From Candidatus Krumholzibacteriota bacterium (lineage in GTDB: Bacteria > Krumholzibacteriota > Krumholzibacteriia > LZORAL124-64-63): a stretch of DNA of 57,566 nucleotides. Positions within the stretch are counted from its first letter, which is position 1. Each line of letters opens with the position of its first letter. Of the stretch, positions 9,285-17,319 are shown in pieces. The DNA lies in NCBI GenBank assembly GCA_024277025.1, contig JAJRWA010000025.1:1-57566 (forward strand). The letters run 5' to 3'. The notes beneath the pieces were generated by a model. The model was given only the letters and a program-made list of their open reading frames with translations, made no database searches and had not been told where the DNA came from. Both the position numbers and the translations under genes were made by a program.

Positions 9285-11630
9285 TCAGACGCGGGCCGGC
9301 ACGCGGCCGGGACGTCCGACCATCTCACCAATGGGATCGTCCAGGTCGGCATCCTTGGCCTTGAGAAAGAGACTGACGATGTCCGGGTCGTAGCGATCGC
9401 CGAGATTGTCCCGCAGGATCGCCGCCGCCGCCTCGGCACTCGTGGGCTGGTGACCGCCGGTGCCCAGGGTCATCGCCACGTAGTTCTCGACGACCGTCAC
9501 CACGCGCGCGGCCAGCGGAATCTTGCGGCCCTGCAGGCCCTTGGGAAAACCCTCGCCGTTGAAGCGTTCGTGGTGACAGCGCACCACGTCCAGAATGGTC
9601 TGGGGCAGTTTCATGCCCGCCAGCAACTGGGCGCCGGTCAGCGGATGCTGTCGGTAGATCGGCCACTGGGTCGGATCCATCTGGTCGGGATTGTTCATCA
9701 ACACGTCGTCTTCGGCGATCAGCCCGATGTCCCGCAGCAGGCAGCCATAGATCAGGTTGCGTTCCTGCTCGGGCGGGAAACCCATCACGTTGGCCAGGCG
9801 GTGCAGTTCGTCACAGATCGCGCCGGTGAAGCGATCCGAACCGTGGCAACGCTGCTCGCGCTGGGCGATCAGCACCCGCACCAGATTCATGTTCACGTCG
9901 GCGATGTCGTGGGAATCGTCGAAACGGCTCAGCAGACGGGACGTCTCGGCGAAGAGGTCGGTCAGCAGGTCCAGCGGCTCCTCGGCCTGGAAGTTGTCTT
10001 CCATGGAGATGAAGACCGTGCCGAGGAACTCCTGGTCCCAGTTGAGACCGATGATCCACTGGGATCCGGTCTTCGTCAGCGATTCCTTGATTTCCTTGAA
10101 GAACGTGGGCAGACAGGCGACTTCGACCGGGCGCTCCATGCTGCGGAAGAAATGCTGAAGCTTCTTCTCACCCAGATTCATGCCCCGCCAGTCGTCGCTG
10201 TCCCCGGCGATGATCTGGGCGCGGTGCATGCGCGGCGCCAGGAAGGCCAGGTTCTTCAGCGGCAGCAGGCGCCACACGTGGCGAGCGAAGAGCCGCCAGA
10301 AATGCGGACGGTCGTCCGCTTCGGGCAGATTCAGGGCCAGTTCGAGCAGGGTCTCGGCCAGCGAGTCCTCCGTGGCCGCCGCCAGACTCGGCAGCAGGGC
10401 GTTGTCCGTCAGGGCGGGAGACGACGAGTTCAGCCCGCCGCTCATGTCGGCGATGCGGCGGTCGGTTTCCTTTTCCTCGGCCCGCCCCTGGTTCTCGACC
10501 AGGACGCGCATCAACAGTTCCAGGGCGAAGTGCTCGGCAACGGAGTACTCGGCGTCGTTGCCATCGCGGTTCAGCAGCAGAATCGCCGACAGCTGGTCGT
10601 CCCGCATGATCGGCAGGATGATATCGGGCGTGACCTGTTCCAGCAGACTGCTTTCCCGGTCGCTCAGATCCGGAGTCTGGATGTCCAGCAGGGTCAGTGG
10701 CGCCCCGATGTCGACGATCTGATGGGCCAGATCCCCGTCCACGTCCAGGGCCCAGTCCTGGTTGGCGTCGATCAGCACGCCGTCCTGGACGGTCAGCAGC
10801 AGGGAATCGTCGGCCAGCCCGTGGCTGAACAGAAGATTGCCCAGGGCCTTGGCGAACTCCTCGTGGCCCTCGTACTCGGACCAGTTACCCAGGGCGGCCA
10901 CCGCCTCCGGCAGGGACGTATACTTGTGGGCCCGGCGCCGGCCCGGCGCCACGGCCTCCTCATCCTCGGTCGGTCCGTTGAACTCCTCCAGCACATCGTT
11001 CATGGCCAGGGAACCCTCATCCGGGCCGGCGGCAGGATCCGGCTCGGGCTCCGCGCCGGCTGCGGGCTCGGCAATGCCTTCCGGCTCGGCACAGGCCTCG
11101 GGCCCCGCACCGACGACCGGATCCTCCAGCAGGTCATCCCCTGCGGGAATCATATCCTCGGCGTCGTCCATGAATCCGATGGCTCCGATTTCCTCGTCAT
11201 CACCGGCGCCGGGTGCCGGTTCGGGCGCCGGCGGTGCGGCCTTGACCTCAACCACACCGCGCGCCTCAAAATCGTAGTCGGCCGCGTGGAAGAACTCGTC
11301 GGCATCCGCCACCGTGTGAAAGAACCGCAGCGGCAGGTCGTCGAACTTGGGGGCCAGGAAATGGCGAACCGTTTCGCTGGCGCCGGCGATGACGGCCTCG
11401 CCCCCGCTGCTGACGAGTTGCTGCTGGAAGTCCGCCAGGATCCGGGCGCCACCGCCGCCGATGGAACTGAGGTCGGACATGTCCAACACCAGATGAACCT
11501 TGCCGTTGGCCAGACACTTGTCCACCAGATCCAGCAGATTCGCCTTGTCGGACCGACCCACGGCCCCGCTGAAGCGCACGCCAAAAAGATCGCTGTTCTC
11601 GAGTTCAATCGGCAGGAATCGTGTAGCCAT
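9285..11630 (-). CDS. STAS - GAF-like - degenerate HD-GYP regulatory protein
   Basis: 781 residues without a signal peptide. Residues 1-115 resemble a STAS domain, but the loop that normally holds a phosphorylatable DSSG reads IGGGGA. Residues 125-230 are an acidic, Ala/Pro-rich linker. Residues 235-600 look like one or two GAF-like domains. The C-terminus is HD-GYP-like: RDIG at 633-636 stands where the family has HDIG, followed by RQHPLTGAQLL, HHERFNGEGFP (686-696) and LAARVVTVVENYVAMT. The first metal His is Arg, GYP is GFP, and the late VxD is VxE, so cyclic-di-GMP hydrolysis is doubtful. It may bind rather than cleave a ligand. The small HTH gene lies just upstream on the same strand. 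Confidence 0.8.
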   Translation of the reverse strand: MATRFLPIELENSDLFGVRFSGAVGRSDKANLLDLVDKCLANGKVHLVLDMSDLSSIGGGGARILADFQQQLVSSGGEAVIAGASETVRHFLAPKFDDLPLRFFHTVADADEFFHAADYDFEARGVVEVKAAPPAPEPAPGAGDDEEIGAIGFMDDAEDMIPAGDDLLEDPVVGAGPEACAEPEGIAEPAAGAEPEPDPAAGPDEGSLAMNDVLEEFNGPTEDEEAVAPGRRRAHKYTSLPEAVAALGNWSEYEGHEEFAKALGNLLFSHGLADDSLLLTVQDGVLIDANQDWALDVDGDLAHQIVDIGAPLTLLDIQTPDLSDRESSLLEQVTPDIILPIMRDDQLSAILLLNRDGNDAEYSVAEHFALELLMRVLVENQGRAEEKETDRRIADMSGGLNSSSPALTDNALLPSLAAATEDSLAETLLELALNLPEADDRPHFWRLFARHVWRLLPLKNLAFLAPRMHRAQIIAGDSDDWRGMNLGEKKLQHFFRSMERPVEVACLPTFFKEIKESLTKTGSQWIIGLNWDQEFLGTVFISMEDNFQAEEPLDLLTDLFAETSRLLSRFDDSHDIADVNMNLVRVLIAQREQRCHGSDRFTGAICDELHRLANVMGFPPEQERNLIYGCLLRDIGLIAEDDVLMNNPDQMDPTQWPIYRQHPLTGAQLLAGMKLPQTILDVVRCHHERFNGEGFPKGLQGRKIPLAARVVTVVENYVAMTLGTGGHQPTSAEAAAAILRDNLGDRYDPDIVSLFLKAKDADLDDPIGEMVGRPGRVPARV

Positions 11631-11650
11631 GGGTTATGCCTTACTCAAGA

Positions 11651-11675
11651 CCAGGACGGCCGAAAGCCGTCCTGG
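11651..11675 (-). terminator. Hairpin between HTH gene and HD-GYP-like gene
   Basis: CCAGGACGGC (11651-11660) and GCCGTCCTGG (11666-11675) form a perfect 10-bp stem with a 5-nt loop in the 86-bp gap between the two minus-strand genes. The following bases are only weakly U-rich. It may attenuate read-through or protect the upstream mRNA. Confidence 0.55.
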
Positions 11676-11716
11676 CGGTGGTTCAATTGGCTGCGCCGGC
11701 ATTTCCGGCACTGGTC

Positions 11717-11935
11717 TCACACCAGCGCCTCGGCCAACCAGCTATCCAGGACGTTGCGCAGGAAGCGCCACTCGCTGCCCACCTTCTTGGCCGGGATTTT
11801 TCCCTCTTTGGCCAACCGGCAGACTGTCTTGACGTGCATCTTCAGGTAGGCCGCCGCTTCCACGGAGGTCATGACCTGTCCAAATTGATCTTCTCCCCCG
11901 ATATAGATCTTGGACGAATCACTGTACTCTGGCAT
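11717..11935 (-). CDS. Small excisionase-family helix-turn-helix protein
   Basis: 72 residues. Residues 21-70 match the MerR/excisionase-type winged helix (MTSVEAAAYLKMHVKTVCRL, then EGKIPAKKVGSEWRF), which in this family binds DNA. The ATG at 11935 is chosen over in-frame upstream starts because AGAGGAG precedes it at good spacing. It lies between the two-TM acidic protein gene and the HD-GYP-like gene on the same strand, so it is a candidate local regulator. No integrase or phage genes are nearby, so a true excisionase role is unlikely. Confidence 0.75.
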   Translation of the reverse strand: MPEYSDSSKIYIGGEDQFGQVMTSVEAAAYLKMHVKTVCRLAKEGKIPAKKVGSEWRFLRNVLDSWLAEALV

Positions 11936-12242
11936 TGGGGGTGCTCCTCTCGGGTGCTCTTGCGATGCGTGCCACATCACGATGTGTTCCCTCAAAAGCA
12001 ACTCCCGTGCCCACACGTCTCATTGTATCAATTCGGCAATTCCGGCCCGATATTGAGGCCCAAATGGAAGTAACGGGGAATCAGGAGGAAGCAGGCGATC
12101 CCGCGGACCGGTGCAGGATACCGTGAGAATCGGCGAGGCGTTGCAATCCGCAATGGAACCGACGCACCCGGCCCACCGGGCCCGGACGAAGAACGGCGAA
12201 GCTGACTGGCAGCCCCGCCGTTCACTCAACCTTCCGGCCGGA
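11936..12242. other. 307-bp intergenic region with weak promoter candidate
   Basis: Holds no convincing gene. On the minus strand an extended -10-like TGATACAAT (12022-12030) could start transcription of the HTH gene, though no good -35 is visible. A short palindrome, CACATC/GATGTG (11973-11986), lies between it and the start codon and might be an autoregulatory site. No clear terminator was seen for the two-TM protein gene that ends at 12243. Confidence 0.4.
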
Positions 12243-14339
12243 CTAGCCCAGGGGCACGGCCCCGAACTCGGCCAGGTCGAAGACCTTCTCGCCGTCGTCA
12301 GCCGCAGGACTGTCCAGGGACACGGCCCCGAGTTCGGCCAGGTCGTAGACCGGGTCTTCACCCGCCGGCTCGGCCGTTACCGGCGTCGCCCCCAGGTCGG
12401 CCATCTCGTAGACCTCTTCCTCCTGCGGTGGCGTGACTGCCGGGGCCACCGCCGCCGGCGCGGCCCCGAAGTCGCCCAGATCGTAGACCTTCTCGTCACC
12501 GGCACCTTCGTCCTGCGGCCCGGCGGCCGGCTGATCCCGCTTGACCCCGAATGACGGTTCGATCTCCAGGTCCGGCAGCTTGCTGCGGTCCATCCCGCTG
12601 CCGAAGATATCCGCTGTCGGCTCGCCGACCGAAGAGCTGAAGTCCGGATCCGCCGGGGCCTCGATGACCTGCGGCTGAGGTGTCACGGCAAAAGGATCAA
12701 CGTCGGCGGGCTGGTGGATGCTGTCCGCGTTGTGATGGGTGTCATCCTCATTGAACGGAGTCCGGCCCTCGATATTCAACACGCCGGCGGGCGGATTCTC
12801 GGGGTTGCCGGAGCTGAGATCCGCAGCGTCGAATTCGGTGTCGGCGAACGAGCTGAAGTTCAGGCCCAGATTGGTCAGACGCTCGGCCTGGGGACTGTAA
12901 CTCTGCACGATCTCGGCCAGGTTGCTGGCCAGTTGCTGGGCCGCCGGCCCACACTGCTGTACCTGTTGCTGCCAGGCGCTGCCGCCACTGCCGCCGGCCT
13001 TGATGGCCTGTTCCATCTCGGCCAGCTTGCCGCCCAGCCGTTCCAGGCTGTCGGCCCACTGCTGACCAGGGCTGGACTCGGCGTTGGTTCGGTCCACAGC
13101 GGCGCGGAACTCGGTGGTCAGGTCCTCCAGGGACTGGGACATGGGCACCAGACGCTCGCCGCGCGGCCCGAGGCGGGCCACTTCCATGGCGATCTGGAAG
13201 GCCAGCTTGCTGCCCTTGTCCACCAGGTCGGTCAGTTCATTGTCGCCATTGGGCGCCTTGCCCGCCGCTACCCGGATCCGGTCGAATTCCGCCTTGAACG
13301 AAGCAAAGACCGCACTCGCGTCGGCAGTGCTGCCGCCGGCGTTCATATGGTCGGCCACATCCTTGAGGCGAGCCGCCAAACGGTCGACCGCGGCGCCCTG
13401 CAGCCCCAGGTTCTTTTCCGAGGCGTCATGCCAGCAACGGGCATCCTGCAGGATCTGTATGATCTCCTTCGCCTCGACCTGGTCCTTTTCGCGCAGTTCC
13501 TTCAATTCGCGGGACAGGGTCTTGCGTTCGTCGAAGTAGCGCAGCATTTCATCGGCCAGGGTGCCGACGGCCGGATTGTCGAAGCGGCCGGTCAGGTCAT
13601 CGCGCGAGTTGTCGGCCAGAGCTTTCTCCAGGCGGCGCATCTCGCCCTCCAGCCCCGTCAGACGTTTCTGGCGTGCGCCCTGCAGGCGCCAGGCGCCCAG
13701 GGTCTCGGCCGCAAACGTCGCCGCCGGAGCGAAGGTCTTGAAGGCCGGATCCTGCCAGCCGGCTTCGTCTTCCAGGCGCAGGCTCGTCACCCGGTCCAGC
13801 ATCTCTTCGGCGGCCCGCGTGCGGTTGTTGGCTCCGGAGGCCGCCTTGGCGATGGCCCGGCTGCCCAACAGGGTCAGCGCGACAACGCCCAGGCAGATCA
13901 AGGCCAGGATATTCAGCGGGTTGCTTTCCAGATTGAAATAATTCTGCCAGGTGAGCAGCTTGTCCGGCTGCCACAGGGTGGCCGGATTGACGCCCACGGC
14001 CAACAGGCTGGCGCTGCCGATGCCGGCGGCAGCGACCAGCGTCGAGGCCGAAAAGACGAAGGCCAATTCACCACTGGAAATTCCGCGACCGCGTTTGCCG
14101 CTGACTGCGGACGGGGCCTTGACGGGCTCGGGCGCGGCTTCTGCCGCCGGCTCCGGCATCTCGTCGGCCGCCGGTTCGGGCAGACCTTCGGCCAGGTCGT
14201 CTTCGGTCAGCGGCATCTCATCAGCCAGGGAATCATAGTCGCTGTCATCATCGAAATCGGCGAAGCCTTCAATGGGTTCGTCGGCGAGGGACTCGAAGTC
14301 GGCGTCGTCACTCCAGTCAAAACGATCTTGCTCGCTCAT
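12243..14339 (-). CDS. Two-TM acidic protein with four C-terminal Y-D-L-x-x-x-G-A motifs
   Basis: 698 residues, no family recognised. Residues 1-85 are acidic and probably disordered. Hydrophobic segments at about 91-116 and 142-160 look like two membrane spans. Residues 165-480 are helical and Glu/Lys/Gln-rich, probably coiled coil, somewhat like chemoreceptor signalling helices but without a recognisable hairpin tip. The C-terminal 85 residues contain four copies of a short acidic motif at about 616, 641, 661 and 684: EKVYDLGDFGA, EEVYEMADLGA, DPVYDLAELGA and EKVFDLAEFGA. A membrane-anchored scaffold is a reasonable guess. AAAGGA precedes the ATG. Confidence 0.7.
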   Translation of the reverse strand: MSEQDRFDWSDDADFESLADEPIEGFADFDDDSDYDSLADEMPLTEDDLAEGLPEPAADEMPEPAAEAAPEPVKAPSAVSGKRGRGISSGELAFVFSASTLVAAAGIGSASLLAVGVNPATLWQPDKLLTWQNYFNLESNPLNILALICLGVVALTLLGSRAIAKAASGANNRTRAAEEMLDRVTSLRLEDEAGWQDPAFKTFAPAATFAAETLGAWRLQGARQKRLTGLEGEMRRLEKALADNSRDDLTGRFDNPAVGTLADEMLRYFDERKTLSRELKELREKDQVEAKEIIQILQDARCWHDASEKNLGLQGAAVDRLAARLKDVADHMNAGGSTADASAVFASFKAEFDRIRVAAGKAPNGDNELTDLVDKGSKLAFQIAMEVARLGPRGERLVPMSQSLEDLTTEFRAAVDRTNAESSPGQQWADSLERLGGKLAEMEQAIKAGGSGGSAWQQQVQQCGPAAQQLASNLAEIVQSYSPQAERLTNLGLNFSSFADTEFDAADLSSGNPENPPAGVLNIEGRTPFNEDDTHHNADSIHQPADVDPFAVTPQPQVIEAPADPDFSSSVGEPTADIFGSGMDRSKLPDLEIEPSFGVKRDQPAAGPQDEGAGDEKVYDLGDFGAAPAAVAPAVTPPQEEEVYEMADLGATPVTAEPAGEDPVYDLAELGAVSLDSPAADDGEKVFDLAEFGAVPLG

Positions 14340-14650
14340 TCCCCGATCCTTTCAAATTGGTCTCGGCTGGCTCGGCTGCGGCCGGGACCGGGCAGGGTCC
14401 AGGCATAGTCCCCCCATTCATCGGCGGCATTTCGGGGAACTGAAGCCCACTGTGGGCAGATCGGGGAATTCGGATCCGGACGCCTGGTCGGAAAGTGGCC
14501 GCAGCCGGCTGGGCCAGCAACCACAGCCCAAACATCAAACCCCTAACACATTGTTATGGCGCTTATTAGAAATGCCACCGCTCCCTGTTGCGGGCACGAT
14601 CCCTGCATCCGGTGGGTGACAGAAGCCCCCCAACCAGGAGCAGATTCACC
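14340..14650. other. 311-bp divergent intergenic region
   Basis: Separates the two-TM protein gene (minus) from the unknown plus-strand gene. An AT-richer stretch near 14540-14575 is the likely promoter zone but gives no clean -35/-10 pair on either strand. A 13-nt dyad GCCCAC-T-GTGGGC (14445-14457) may be a binding site. Nothing else recognised. Confidence 0.35.
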
Positions 14651-15478
14651 GTGACCCGCACTTTGGCCCCCACGACAACACCCCGCTACCGTCAGCTCTT
14701 TGCGCCGGTCGGCCCGGACCAGCCACTGGGCTTCTTTCTGATCGAGAATCTGCTCACGGCCCGGACCGAATCGATGTTCCCCACCAACGGCGCCGGACCC
14801 GACGAGGACGTCAATATCTATCTGGCCCACCTGTTGGGGCGTTTTCTCGCCGGAGAACACGATTCCCGGGTCGGTTTTGCCGGACAGCCGTTGTTGAATC
14901 CCCCGGCCAAGGGACTATCCCGGCGCCAGCGGGCGGACTACTACCGCGTCAACGCCGATCATCGGCTGCTCTGCCAGGGCTTGTTCGGCTGGGGGGACCT
15001 GCAAAGGCGACGAAATCGACTCTATCGGCTCTCGGCGGCCGAATCCCGCTTCCGTGATCTGGCCGGTGGCAAAGCCTGTTATGAAGCTGCGGCCAGTCAC
15101 CTGCGGGGCCGGACCCCGACCGAACGCGCCCTGATGTCCATCTGGACCAAACTGGCCGCCAACTACGAGGACTATGTCCACGTGCTGGGGGCCCTGGCGA
15201 CCCGGCAGCTGGGCCTGGGCGCCCATCTTGATGACCAGGACCTCGGCCGTCTGCTGCCCCCTGTCCCCGCCGACGACGCGCGGGCGGTCGCCACGCTGCT
15301 CGCGGCCCCACCGCCGCCGGAGGCCCTCGATTCGCTGCTGGACCTGTGGCTGGACCAACAGAAAAACCCCGCGCCTGCCACCGCTTCCCGCCTGCGGGAA
15401 ATGGCTGACAGACTCGGGGTCGATCTTGGTCAGGGGCCGGCGTCAGTCGTCGCAGAACCTGACAATCTCGTCGAATAG
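14651..15478 (+). CDS. Hypothetical protein, 275 residues
   Basis: Not recognised. Predicted soluble and largely helical, with no signal peptide or TM segment. It has many charged residues (LSRRQRADYYRVNADH, DLQRRRNRLYRLSAAESRFR) and a Pro/Ala-rich stretch near residue 225. The GTG at 14651 follows AGGAG (14636-14640) at 10 nt; the reading frame stays open upstream, but without a better site. Its last 36 nt overlap the end of the convergent alpha/beta-hydrolase gene, so antisense effects between the two are possible. Confidence 0.6.
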   Translation: MTRTLAPTTTPRYRQLFAPVGPDQPLGFFLIENLLTARTESMFPTNGAGPDEDVNIYLAHLLGRFLAGEHDSRVGFAGQPLLNPPAKGLSRRQRADYYRVNADHRLLCQGLFGWGDLQRRRNRLYRLSAAESRFRDLAGGKACYEAAASHLRGRTPTERALMSIWTKLAANYEDYVHVLGALATRQLGLGAHLDDQDLGRLLPPVPADDARAVATLLAAPPPPEALDSLLDLWLDQQKNPAPATASRLREMADRLGVDLGQGPASVVAEPDNLVE

Positions 15479-16486
15479 AACCCTGGCCCCGTGTTCAGCC
15501 AGGATGATGTGCCCCCCCTCGGGGAACACCTGGAAACGCGACGCCTTGTGACGGGACTTGCGCTGCAGGAAACGCACGCTGGCCGGGGACGCCCGGTCGT
15601 CGTCCTCGCACTGGGCCGCGTAGATAGGGATCTTCAGCTTGCCGACACTGCTGCGGGCCTGGTCCATCCCCTCCATCAGATCGGCGTTCCAACCCACGTA
15701 GCGGTGGATGAACTTCAGGTGATGCAGCTTCAGGCGCACCAGCAACTTCTGCAGCGCCGTGGCCTTGGGGATGATCGCCGGCGAAAGCAGTACCAGCGAA
15801 GAAACGTTCTCTTCACGGGCCAGATGCAGGGCCAGCGTCGCGCCGAAGCCCATGCCGACCACCGGCACCTTGCCGCCGCCCCGGCTCAACAGCCGGAAAC
15901 ACTGGCGGGCCTGGTGCAGGGCCGACTGCCAGCTCACCGCGCTGATGGTGTGAGCGTGGCGACCGTAATCCGGCAAGCGCAGTACGTAGACGTTGTAGTC
16001 GTTGTCGAACAGGAAGTTGGCCAGCTCGCGCAAATCGCCGGGGCCGGTACTCACCCCGTGAATCAGCAGAATCGAACCACGGGCATCCTCCTTCACCCGC
16101 AGGAAGCTGCGATCCGGATCGGGGATGGACCGTTCCTTCTCGAACGACGCGACCAACCGCTGGTGGGCCCGCAGGGTCATCACCTGGCCTCGCGGCGAAT
16201 CAGGCTGCTGCTTGCGGGTGCGCGCCATGTCCCACGCCGTCAGGGTCAGGTTCTGGGTGATCGGGGACGGCTTGGACGGCGCCTTCGGCTTGGCCGCCGG
16301 ACGCGTCGGCTGCGGTTTGTTGTTCTGCGCCGGCCCCCGGTTCACCGGACGGCCGCGGCCGCCCTGCCCCGGCCCCTGTGCCGAACGGGTATTGCGTCGG
16401 GAGCCGGACGAGCGGCGCCCGCCCGATCCGCCGCGGCGACGCGAGCCGCCGCCCTGGGTATTTTGTCCGTCGGTACTCAAATTCAA
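15443..16486 (-). CDS. RG-rich-tailed alpha/beta-hydrolase fold protein lacking the nucleophile Ser
   Basis: 347 residues. Residues 11-75 are a basic, Gly/Arg/Ser-rich disordered tail (GGGSRRRGGSGGRR, GGRGRPVNRG). Residues 125-347 are an alpha/beta-hydrolase of the lipase/esterase kind, with the oxyanion region LLIHGVSTG (141-149), an acidic cluster CEDDD and His326 (PEGGH). The nucleophile elbow, normally GxSxG, reads GMGFG (211-215): Gly213 (codon GGC) replaces Ser. Hydrolysis by the usual mechanism is therefore unlikely. The TTG at 16486 overlaps the HAD stop (TTGA), as another gene pair in this window does; an alternative TTG start lies at 16567. It is third in the glycosyltransferase operon. 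Confidence 0.75.
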   Translation of the reverse strand: MNLSTDGQNTQGGGSRRRGGSGGRRSSGSRRNTRSAQGPGQGGRGRPVNRGPAQNNKPQPTRPAAKPKAPSKPSPITQNLTLTAWDMARTRKQQPDSPRGQVMTLRAHQRLVASFEKERSIPDPDRSFLRVKEDARGSILLIHGVSTGPGDLRELANFLFDNDYNVYVLRLPDYGRHAHTISAVSWQSALHQARQCFRLLSRGGGKVPVVGMGFGATLALHLAREENVSSLVLLSPAIIPKATALQKLLVRLKLHHLKFIHRYVGWNADLMEGMDQARSSVGKLKIPIYAAQCEDDDRASPASVRFLQRKSRHKASRFQVFPEGGHIILAEHGARVLFDEIVRFCDD

Positions 16487-17319
16487 TCCTTCGTTGGTCC
16501 GTCGTCCGCCACGGACGAGGCCGGGCGCTCGATAACGCCCAAACTGTTGCTGATGATATGGGGCCAATCCTGCTCCGCGAGGCCGCCGAGCACCGCGTGG
16601 TCCGGGTACTTGCCCGACAGGACGAACGCCGTGGTCATGCCCAGCCTGCGGGCCGTGACCAGATAGTTGACCGGGTCGTCCGAGATAAATAGAACTTCGT
16701 CGGCGGCGACGCCAATCCTATTGAGAGCGTCAGTGTAGATCTTTTCCGAGGGTTTGCCTACCGTGATCACACGGCCGGCACCGCCGACGGCCGCCAGGGC
16801 CGCCGCCCAGGCCCCCGGCCCCAGGCGCCGCTCGCCTTTTTCGTCCAGAAAGAACGGGTTGCGGTGCAGGCAGACCAGATCCGCGCTCTGGTCCAGCAGC
16901 GCCGGCAGGGCCTGATCCAGGGCCCCGACCGAAACCCGCGTATTGACCCCCAGGACCACCGCCTCGCACGGACCGTCGGTTACCGGCGCAAAGCCCAGGT
17001 CCCGCCAATAGTCCACCAGGTCCGGATTGCCCAGCCACATGATCCGCCGCCGACCGCGTTCGACCAGCCAACGGCGACCCAGATCCAAAGCGCCGACCAG
17101 GTGGTCTTCGGTCACCGGAAAGCCCGCCCGGACCAGCGCCGCTATCAGGTCGGCCGGACGGAAGGTCGTGTTGTTGCTTACCAGGCAGTACGGCACACCC
17201 CGGTCCCGCAGGGCGGTGACCCACGCCACCGCGCCGGCCACCGGGCGATACCGCTTGTCCCGGACCAGCACACCTTCGATGTCCAGCAGAACGCCCCGGA
17301 TCGGCTTCCGCTTCTTCAT
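16483..17319 (-). CDS. HAD-superfamily (NagD/IIA-like) phosphatase
   Basis: 278 residues with the class IIA HAD layout. Motif I is LLDIEGVLV (Asp13; the second Asp of DxD is Glu15), motif II is SNNTTF, then the cap region and VGKPSEKIY, and motif IV reads FISDDPVNY. Substitution of the second motif I Asp by Glu is unusual and may slow or alter phosphatase activity. Substrate unknown; a sugar or nucleotide phosphate would fit. The ATG at 17319 overlaps the glycosyltransferase stop (ATGA), and its own stop overlaps the next gene, so the three are one operon. Confidence 0.82.
   Translation of the reverse strand: MKKRKPIRGVLLDIEGVLVRDKRYRPVAGAVAWVTALRDRGVPYCLVSNNTTFRPADLIAALVRAGFPVTEDHLVGALDLGRRWLVERGRRRIMWLGNPDLVDYWRDLGFAPVTDGPCEAVVLGVNTRVSVGALDQALPALLDQSADLVCLHRNPFFLDEKGERRLGPGAWAAALAAVGGAGRVITVGKPSEKIYTDALNRIGVAADEVLFISDDPVNYLVTARRLGMTTAFVLSGKYPDHAVLGGLAEQDWPHIISNSLGVIERPASSVADDGPTKD

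Noticed and set aside
9150..11849. Long open frame of 899 codons on the plus strand
   Set aside because: Antisense to the HD-GYP-like gene; composition is Gly/Gln/Val/His-rich as expected from the complement of a high-GC gene, with no domain.
11717..11935. Prophage or integrative element signalled by the excisionase-like gene
   Set aside because: No integrase, attachment repeat, tRNA target or other phage gene nearby; such HTH proteins are common chromosomal regulators.
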